38,112 bases of DNA from Bacteroidaceae bacterium. GTDB lineage: Bacteria > Bacteroidota > Bacteroidia > Bacteroidales > Bacteroidaceae. The position numbers and the translations under genes are program-made. Where the stretch lies: NCBI GenBank assembly GCA_017464345.1, contig JAFUAH010000028.1, forward strand, positions 1-38,112, read 5' to 3'. The notes beneath the pieces were generated by a model, which was given only the letters and a program-made list of their open reading frames with translations, was not told the DNA's origin and ran no database searches. Below, one piece after another: positions 32,685 to 38,112 of this stretch (within the stretch, counting starts at the first letter, position 1; every line of letters starts with the position of its first letter).

Positions 32685-33812
32685 TTATCTTTCGCCGTCT
32701 TGTCCTCTTTTGAGTGGGTTCCAGCCTTGGGCCTTCAGTTCGAACTCTTGGCCGTCGCGTGTGATGAGGGCGCAGCCGAGCTGCGGCTCCGTAATGTAGC
32801 CGATGACCTTCACGTCCTCCAGCTGGCTGACGCGCTCGTTCATGGTCAGGGGCACGGTGAACAGCAGTTCGTAGTCCTCACCGCCGTTCAGGGCGCAAGT
32901 GGTGACGTTCATGTTCAGCTCTTCGGCCATGACGGCGGTCTGGTAGTCCAGGGGGATGCGCTCCTCATAGACGCGGCATCCCGTGTGGCTCTGGGTGCAG
33001 ATGTGCATGAGCTCGCTCGAGAGGCCGTCGCTGATGTCCATCATGGCGGTGGGCTGGATGCCAGCCTCGCGCAGGGCCTCCACGATGTCGCGCCGTGCCT
33101 CGGGCTTCAGCTGCCGCTCCAGCAGATACTCGCGCCCGCTCCAGTCGGGCTGGAAGTCCAGCTGGGCCAGCTGTGTACTGAGGGCCGAGAGGCGTGCTTC
33201 GTCGTTTGTGCGTTTGGCCTCGGCCATCTGTCGGCGCAGTTCTTCGACTTGCGTGTTGAAGACGCTCTTCTCGCGCTCCATCAGTTGTAGACCCATGTAA
33301 GCTGCGCCCAGGTTGCCCGAGACGCAGATGAGGTCGGTGGCCCGTGCCCCGTCGCGATAGACGATGTCGCGGGGGCGCGCTTCGCCGATGGCCGTCACGC
33401 TGATGGCCAGTCCCGTGAGGCTACTGGTAGTGTCGCCGCCCACGAGATCGACGTGGTGGCGCTCACAGGCCAGCCGCATCCCGCGGTAGAGGGCCTCGAC
33501 GTCCTCCACCCGGAAACGCTTCGAGAGGGCCAGGCTGACGGTGACCTGTCGCGGCGTGCCGTTCATGGCATAGACGTCGCTCAGGTTCACCATGATGCTC
33601 TTGTAGCCCAGGTGTTCCAGTGGCACGTACTGGAGGTCGAAGTGTACGCCCTCCATCAGCAGGTCCGTGGTCACGAGCACGCGCCGCTCGCCGGTATATT
33701 GCAGCACGGCGCAGTCGTCGCCCACGCCCCGGATAGTGCTCCCGTTCTCTATCTTGATGTCTTCGGTGAGCCGCCTTATCAGGCCGAACTCACCCAATTC
33801 TGCTATTTCCAA
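32685..33812 (-). CDS. thiL: Thiamine-monophosphate kinase
   Basis: A 375-residue kinase making thiamine diphosphate, the last step of cofactor synthesis. It shows the AIR-synthase-like fold: GVGDDCAVLQYTGERRVLVTTDLLMEGVHF near residues 29-58, the metal-site region VNLSDVYAMNGTPRQ, then DLVGGDTTSS and MMDISDGLSSELMHIC, and GGEDYELLFTVP. Residues about 180-230 are a charged insertion (EELRRQMAEAKRTNDEARLS) typical of Bacteroidota copies. It is the last gene of the sppA-lpxK-punA-thiL operon, separated from punA by a 41-nt simple repeat. The ATG at 33812 is clear. Confidence 0.96.
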   Translation of the reverse strand: MEIAELGEFGLIRRLTEDIKIENGSTIRGVGDDCAVLQYTGERRVLVTTDLLMEGVHFDLQYVPLEHLGYKSIMVNLSDVYAMNGTPRQVTVSLALSKRFRVEDVEALYRGMRLACERHHVDLVGGDTTSSLTGLAISVTAIGEARPRDIVYRDGARATDLICVSGNLGAAYMGLQLMEREKSVFNTQVEELRRQMAEAKRTNDEARLSALSTQLAQLDFQPDWSGREYLLERQLKPEARRDIVEALREAGIQPTAMMDISDGLSSELMHICTQSHTGCRVYEERIPLDYQTAVMAEELNMNVTTCALNGGEDYELLFTVPLTMNERVSQLEDVKVIGYITEPQLGCALITRDGQEFELKAQGWNPLKRGQDGER

Positions 33813-33813
33813 C

Positions 33814-33853
33814 GCTTAACTTTTCAATTTTTCAATTTTCAACTTTTCAACTT
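33814..33853 (-). repeat. Tandem TTTTCAA-type simple repeat
   Basis: The 40 bases between punA and thiL consist of five or six imperfect copies of (A)CTTTTCAA/TTTTTCAA. A shorter version, TTTCAACTTTCAA, lies between lpxK and sppA (35735-35747). On the minus (coding) strand this is an A-rich GAAAAGTTG pattern in the ribosome-binding region of thiL. Such tracts can change copy number by slippage. Confidence 0.65.
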
Positions 33854-34663
33854 TCAACTCCTCCGTATCATCTCGCGCATGATTTCTGCCATCTTGGGCT
33901 GCACTTCGTTGGCGGCACGCTGCACCTCCTCGTGACTCACTTCCACGATTTGCCCTTCGACACCCAGGTCCGTGATGATGCTCACGCCAAAGACCTTGAT
34001 GCCGCAGTGATGGGCCACGATGACCTCGGGTACTGTGCTCATGCCCACGGAGTCGGCCCCCAGGCGGGCGAACATACGGTACTCGGCCGGAGTCTCGAAG
34101 GTGGGACCCTGAGTGCCCAGATACACGCCGTGCTGTACCTTGATGCCCTTCTCCTGGGCTATCTCGTCGGCCAATTGGATGAGTCCACGGTCGTAGGCCT
34201 CATGCATGTCCAGGAAACGGGGGCCGGTGGGGAAGTTCTTGCCGCGCAGGGGATGCTCGGGGAAGAAGTTGATGTGGTCGGTGATAATCATGATGTCGCC
34301 CACCGAGAACTGCGGGTTGGTGCCGCCGCCGGCGTTCGAGACGAAGAGCGTGCGGATGCCCAGTTCGTACATCACGCGCACGGGGAAGGTCACCTCCTTC
34401 ATCGAGTAGCCCTCGTAGAAGTGGAAGCGCCCCTGCATGGCCAGCACCTCCTTGCCGCCCAGCCGGCCCAGCAGCAACTGGCCGCTGTGGCCCTCCACCG
34501 TCGATTGCGGGAAGTTGGGAATTTCGGCATAGGGGATAACCTGCTCGGTCTCTATCTCGTCGGCCAGCCGGCCCAGTCCCGTACCCAGGATGATGGCCGT
34601 GCTGGGGTTACTCTTCATCCTGGCCTTTAGCCACGATGCTGTTTCTTGAATTCTTGCGTACAT
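33854..34663 (-). CDS. punA: Purine-nucleoside phosphorylase, type I trimeric
   Basis: A 269-residue phosphorylase that cleaves inosine and guanosine to base plus ribose-1-phosphate in purine salvage. Phosphate- and base-site motifs are present: IILGTGLGRLADEI, EGHSGQLLLG, MQGRFHFYEGY, FVSNAGGGTNP, DHINFFPEHPLRG, GTQGPTFETPAEYRM and the closing VSHEEV. Length is standard for the trimeric class. The ATG at 34663 gives the family-like N-terminal helix (RIQETASWLKARM) but overlaps the end of lpxK by 56 nt, a large overlap for this strand pair; a start at 34618 would still overlap by 11 nt. Probably coupled to lpxK translation. Confidence 0.95.
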   Translation of the reverse strand: MYARIQETASWLKARMKSNPSTAIILGTGLGRLADEIETEQVIPYAEIPNFPQSTVEGHSGQLLLGRLGGKEVLAMQGRFHFYEGYSMKEVTFPVRVMYELGIRTLFVSNAGGGTNPQFSVGDIMIITDHINFFPEHPLRGKNFPTGPRFLDMHEAYDRGLIQLADEIAQEKGIKVQHGVYLGTQGPTFETPAEYRMFARLGADSVGMSTVPEVIVAHHCGIKVFGVSIITDLGVEGQIVEVSHEEVQRAANEVQPKMAEIMREMIRRS

Positions 34664-35720
34664 AGCCTATAATTTTTTTGTTAAAGATAGATTCTTCGTT
34701 TCGCATGATGCTCACCTCCACAGGCAGAACATACATGGCCTCTCTCACCTCCGGGCTTAACCCCTGCAGACTGTGTAGCCGGGTGGCATCCTTTTCTGTG
34801 GTGATGATGAGCCGTGGGGAAGGCATCGCTGCCAAGGTTCGGTTGATGCGACTTACGTCGGTCGGCGTGAAGTAGTGGTGGTCAGGGAAGGCCAGTGGCG
34901 TGATGTGCGACGTGTATTGCTGCAAATCCTGCAACATCTGCTGTGGTCGTGCGATGGCTGTCAGCAATACGACGGATTCGCAGGGCTGAATGTCAGACAG
35001 CAGGCGTTGCCCCTTCCCGAAGAGCTTCTGCATGGGGCCATAACGAAATGTGCTGAAAAAGAGTTGCTGGTAAGGTCTGGGTTCCAGTGTACGGTGCACT
35101 ACACCATAGTCCATCGGTGTCATTCTCAGTGGGCACTTTGTCACCACGATGATGTTGGCTCGTGCCATGCCCTCTTTGGGCTCTCGCAGTCGGCCGGCTG
35201 GCAGCAACAGGTCGTCTGTAACCAGCCGGTGGTAGTCCATGAGCAGAATGTTCAGTCCCGGCTGCACGTAGCGGTGCTGGTAAGCATCGTCCAGCAGAAT
35301 GACCTCTACGTCGCAGGTCGCTTTGTCATGGCATAGCCTTTCGATGCCACGTCGGCGATTGCTGTCCACGGCCACGTAGGCATTTGGGAACTTCTGTCTC
35401 ATCTGCCACGGCTCATCGCCGATGTCCTCCACCGTGCTCTCTGCTGTGGCCAGAACATAGCCTCGTGTCTTCCGCCTGTATCCTCGGCTCAGTACAGCCA
35501 CACGGTATTGGGGAATCAGCAGGTGCAGCAAAAACTCCGTATGCGGCGTCTTGCCAGTGCCGCCCACCGTCAGATTGCCCACGTCAATGATGGGGATGTC
35601 ATAGTGCTGTGACGAGAGTACACCCATATCGAATAGGGTATTGCGCAACGTCACTCCGGCCCCGTAGAGCCAGCTCAGCGGTACAAGCCACCGATGGATA
35701 TGCACCCGGTCTTCGTCCAT
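34608..35720 (-). CDS. lpxK: Tetraacyldisaccharide 4'-kinase
   Basis: A 370-residue inner-membrane-associated kinase that phosphorylates the 4' position of the lipid A disaccharide. The P-loop GNLTVGGTGKTPH is near residues 47-59, with LSRGYRRKTRG and DDAYQHRYV downstream. Hydrophobic N-terminal residues (LVPLSWLYGAGVTLRN) fit membrane association. Length is slightly above the usual (about 330-350), because of the C-terminal stretch RNSIVAKGQDEE that overlaps punA. It starts 29 nt after sppA and shares its promoter. The ATG at 35720 is consistent. Confidence 0.94.
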   Translation of the reverse strand: MDEDRVHIHRWLVPLSWLYGAGVTLRNTLFDMGVLSSQHYDIPIIDVGNLTVGGTGKTPHTEFLLHLLIPQYRVAVLSRGYRRKTRGYVLATAESTVEDIGDEPWQMRQKFPNAYVAVDSNRRRGIERLCHDKATCDVEVILLDDAYQHRYVQPGLNILLMDYHRLVTDDLLLPAGRLREPKEGMARANIIVVTKCPLRMTPMDYGVVHRTLEPRPYQQLFFSTFRYGPMQKLFGKGQRLLSDIQPCESVVLLTAIARPQQMLQDLQQYTSHITPLAFPDHHYFTPTDVSRINRTLAAMPSPRLIITTEKDATRLHSLQGLSPEVREAMYVLPVEVSIMRNEESIFNKKIIGYVRKNSRNSIVAKGQDEE

Positions 35721-35749
35721 CCCTCAACGTTTAAATTTCAACTTTCAAA

Positions 35750-37525
35750 TTACCGAATGTTGGGGTCAAAGGAAATGCGTGCCTGTATGCGGTCTTGATG
35801 CTTCAGGGTGCGCAATAGCGAGAACGTGGTGTAATATTCGCCCAGAGTCTCGCGTAGCTCGGCCTCCAGATAGCCAGACTTCTTCTTGTTTAGCAGCGAC
35901 TGATACCACGGTTCGGGCTCGGGGAAGCATACGGTGTTGTATTTTTCCACTTTGGCCAGTTTGGCAGCACACTTCACGGCATCTTCCAGATTGCCCAGCT
36001 TGTCCACGAGCCCTATCTCCAGAGCTTGCTCGCCAGTCCAGACGCGTCCTTCGGCAATGGATTTCACTTTCTCCCTGGCCATCTTGCGTCCCAGAGCCAC
36101 ACGGCCCGTAAACAGCTCATAGCCACGCTCCACCATACTCTGCATTAAGGCACCCTCTTCGGCATTCATCGGGCGGCCCATGCTACCCATGTCACTTAGG
36201 GCATTGGTCTTCACCATGTCAAATTTCACACCCACTTTCTGGGTAATGAGCTCGCTCATGTCAGGAATCATGCCGAAGATGCCGATGCTGCCTGTTAGTG
36301 TGGTTGGCTCTGCATATATCTTGTTAGCTCCGCTGGATATGTAATAGCCACCCGAGGCAGCCATGCCACCCATCGACACTACTACGGGTTTCTCAGCCTT
36401 CAGCAGTTCCACCTCGCGCCAGATCTGTTCACTGGCGTATGCCGAACCACCACCCGAATTCACGCGCAGTACCACAGCCTTCACATCCTCGTCCTCGCGC
36501 AGGCTACGCAGGTCGTCTATTACCTTCGTTCCCACAATCTGGGGGCCGTTGCCACTCATTGTCATTCCGTTTGCCTCCTGCACAATGTCGCCTACGGCAT
36601 AGTACACGGCCACTTTTTCGTCGTGCTCCTTATATTCGGCCACCTCTGCACTGGCCATTTCTTTTGGGGAAATGAAGGTAAGGCTCTTTTCCTCGTCCAA
36701 GCCCATGCACTGCTTCAGATAATCGCGTACTCCGTCCATATAAGTCAGCGTGTCCACCAGATGACTTGCCACCAACTCCTCCGTTGGGTGCAGCGCGGTA
36801 TAACTGTCAGCCAGTTGGTTCAACTTGTCCGTGCTCACTTTGCGTGAGGCTGCTACCTCTTTTAGCATGTTCCTCCAGATGCTTTCCAGATACGAAGTCA
36901 CTTGTTCGCGATTAGCTTCACTCATTTCGGTGTTGGTGAAAGGCTCCACGGCACTCTTGAATGTGCCGACTTTGAACACTTGCATCTTCACGCCTACCTT
37001 GGCCATAGCATCCTTGAAGAACATCGGTTGAGAGGCTAGGCCGTGCCAGTCCAGCACGCCTTCCGGGTTCAGCATTACCTTGTCTGCCACAGAACTTATA
37101 TAATAACCAGCCTGTGAATATGTATCACTGTAGGCCACGATAAACTTGCCACTCTTCTTAAAGTCTACCAGTGCCTGACGCAATTCTTGCAACGTAGCAG
37201 GCGTGCTCCCCACCACTGCATTCTCAATGTATATGCCCTTGATTTTTTCGTTATCCTTAGCCTTCCGGATAGCTTGGGTTATCGTCTGCAGCCCTGGGAT
37301 TTCCTCTCCCCCGTTCGTAAAGGCAGCAAATGGATCCTCCTCCGTTTGTTCTGCCAGTTCGCCATTTAGGTTTATGCGCAGGATGGTGTTCTCCCTTACA
37401 GGGGGCGTCATTCCGCCTGTTGTCATCATCCCGGCCAACGAGACGATGCTCACAATCGTGGCTACAATCGAAAATAGAACTAAGGCCAGCAAGCTGGCCA
37501 GTGTGTACTTCAAAAATGATTTCAT
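35750..37525 (-). CDS. sppA: Signal peptide peptidase SppA, 67-kDa type
   Basis: A 591-residue membrane serine protease that degrades cleaved signal peptides. An N-terminal membrane anchor (YTLASLLALVLFSIVATIVSI, about residues 7-27) precedes two tandem Clp-like domains. The general-base lysine is Lys190 (VGTFKSAVEPF) in the first and the nucleophile is Ser391 (GGMAASGGYYIS) in the second, equivalent to E. coli Lys209 and Ser409. RVNSGGGSAYASEQIW and GSIGIFG are the usual flanking motifs. The first gene of the operon; its -7 box is at 37583-37590. Length is standard (about 590-620). Confidence 0.95.
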   Translation of the reverse strand: MKSFLKYTLASLLALVLFSIVATIVSIVSLAGMMTTGGMTPPVRENTILRINLNGELAEQTEEDPFAAFTNGGEEIPGLQTITQAIRKAKDNEKIKGIYIENAVVGSTPATLQELRQALVDFKKSGKFIVAYSDTYSQAGYYISSVADKVMLNPEGVLDWHGLASQPMFFKDAMAKVGVKMQVFKVGTFKSAVEPFTNTEMSEANREQVTSYLESIWRNMLKEVAASRKVSTDKLNQLADSYTALHPTEELVASHLVDTLTYMDGVRDYLKQCMGLDEEKSLTFISPKEMASAEVAEYKEHDEKVAVYYAVGDIVQEANGMTMSGNGPQIVGTKVIDDLRSLREDEDVKAVVLRVNSGGGSAYASEQIWREVELLKAEKPVVVSMGGMAASGGYYISSGANKIYAEPTTLTGSIGIFGMIPDMSELITQKVGVKFDMVKTNALSDMGSMGRPMNAEEGALMQSMVERGYELFTGRVALGRKMAREKVKSIAEGRVWTGEQALEIGLVDKLGNLEDAVKCAAKLAKVEKYNTVCFPEPEPWYQSLLNKKKSGYLEAELRETLGEYYTTFSLLRTLKHQDRIQARISFDPNIR

Positions 37526-37582
37526 CTTTCTTTAGTTTTATGACTTTGTTAATGTTTGCTTTTACGTCTTTTTATATACGCG

Positions 37583-37590
37583 CAAAGGTA
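37583..37590 (-). promoter_or_regulatory. -7 box of the sppA-lpxK-punA-thiL operon
   Basis: The minus strand reads TACCTTTG, with CTTG 20 nt upstream as a -33-like element (37614-37611). The leader would be about 50 nt to the sppA ATG at 37525. Confidence 0.65.
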
Positions 37591-37621
37591 CGATAACACC
37601 CCGAATAAAGCAAGTAGACAA

Positions 37622-37691
37622 ACAAAAAATGAAAAAAAACAAAAAAAAATGCAGAAATATTTGGTGGGTTCGAAAATAGTCCGTACCTTTG
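37622..37691 (+). promoter_or_regulatory. rRNA operon promoter with A-tract upstream element
   Basis: TTTG (37660-37663), a 20-nt spacer and TACCTTTG (37684-37691) match the strongest Bacteroidales promoters. An A-rich stretch (37622-37650, broken by single C, T and G) lies just upstream and probably acts like an UP element. It drives the 16S gene starting near 37891. Confidence 0.85.
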
Positions 37692-37698
37692 CATCCGC

Positions 37699-37890
37699 AA
37701 ATGAGAAACAAACCTCTCACGAGCCGAAAGAAAGAGTTCTTTGAAAGTTTTACATAGACAGGAAAGTAGTACAAGAAATGAGAATCGAACCGTCGATTCT
37801 AAAAGAAACTTTAGATAAGTTCAGAGAGCCGCAAACCGATTGTATACACATTGTTTTTAACAGAAGACGAAAAAGAGAAAAAAGAGATAT
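37699..37890 (+). other. rRNA operon leader
   Basis: The leader between promoter and 16S contains GTTCTTTGAAAG (37736-37747), a Bacteroidota boxA-like antitermination candidate. It also holds a perfect 8-bp hairpin with ACCG loop (37781-37800). No coding potential is seen. Confidence 0.65.
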
Positions 37891-38112
37891 ACAGTGAAGA
37901 GTTTGATCCTGGCTCAGGATGAACGCTAGCTACAGGCTTAACACATGCAAGTCGAGGGGCAGCGGGGACGAAGCTTGCTTTGTCCGCCGGCGACCGGCGC
38001 ACGGGTGCGTAACACGTATCGAACCTGCCCTATGCTCAGGGATAGCCCTCTGAAAGGAGGATTAATACCTGATGGTTTCCGTGGGGGGCATCCCCCGTGG
38101 AATAAAGAATTA
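37891..38112 (+). rRNA. 16S ribosomal RNA, 5' 222 nt (cut by window end)
   Basis: The sequence GAAGAGTTTGATCCTGG followed by CTCAGGATGAACGCTAGC and ACATGCAAGTCGAGGGG is the conserved 5' end of bacterial 16S rRNA. GATGAACGCTAGCTACAGGC and GTAACACGTATC are of Bacteroidota type. The start at about 37891 is set by alignment with the E. coli 5' end. Only the V1-V2 region is present; it is closest in style to Prevotellaceae/Bacteroidaceae, but I cannot name a genus. Confidence 0.97.

Overview
The window is chromosomal DNA of a member of the Bacteroidota, most likely order Bacteroidales and Prevotellaceae-like. The evidence is a truncated 16S rRNA gene at the right edge, promoters of the Bacteroidales type (TTTG, about 20 bp, then TAnnTTTG) before most transcription units, and gene content such as a succinate/propionate-type methylmalonyl-CoA mutase, DUF3109, FISUMP-domain proteins, RhuM and a T9SS-tail-like C-terminus. 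Genus cannot be fixed from the 222 bases of 16S present.

Layout. 1-210: two hairpin terminators. 210-3093: DUF3109 protein, uracil-DNA glycosylase (ung) and a Na+/alanine symporter. 3279-5433: a lower-GC accessory patch with a secreted CsgG-like/FISUMP fusion behind a long leader, and a RhuM-type protein placed directly behind gpmI. 5442-9904: gpmI and a very large secreted alpha-2-macroglobulin-N-like protein. 10347-15006: a secreted GH2 glycosidase and a pair of unrecognised envelope proteins. 15145-20306 (minus): mutA, a GxxExxY gene, mutB, then a YafQ-type toxin-antitoxin pair. 20674-24268 (plus): acyl-CoA ligase, prfB, a 47-residue membrane peptide and a CYTH phosphohydrolase, converging on a VanZ-like gene. 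24701-28438: two tandem NSS sodium symporters and a helix-hairpin-helix protein. 28830-32200: glmS and a tyrosine phenol-lyase/tryptophanase-family enzyme. 32250-32660: a decayed FISUMP gene, palindromes and an alternating purine-pyrimidine tract. 32685-37525 (minus): a housekeeping operon sppA-lpxK-punA-thiL. 37622-38112: rRNA promoter, leader and start of 16S.

Most genes are ordinary core metabolism, envelope and translation functions. The unusual content is non-coding or inserted. (1) The whole spacer between mutA and mutB looks like a small insertion: a GxxExxY nuclease-fold gene inside nested inverted repeats. A short palindrome with the same TTAACCAC ends but no gene lies at 845-936. 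(2) Two elaborate palindromes sit in divergent promoter regions (10009-10183 and 20452-20539), one made of three 22-nt units. (3) A CCCGTACGGG-centred repeat is shared between 10 kb and 32.5 kb. (4) There are two remnants of secreted-protein genes. These repeat families are the best candidates for something undescribed. I see no defence island, CRISPR array, prophage or complete IS element.
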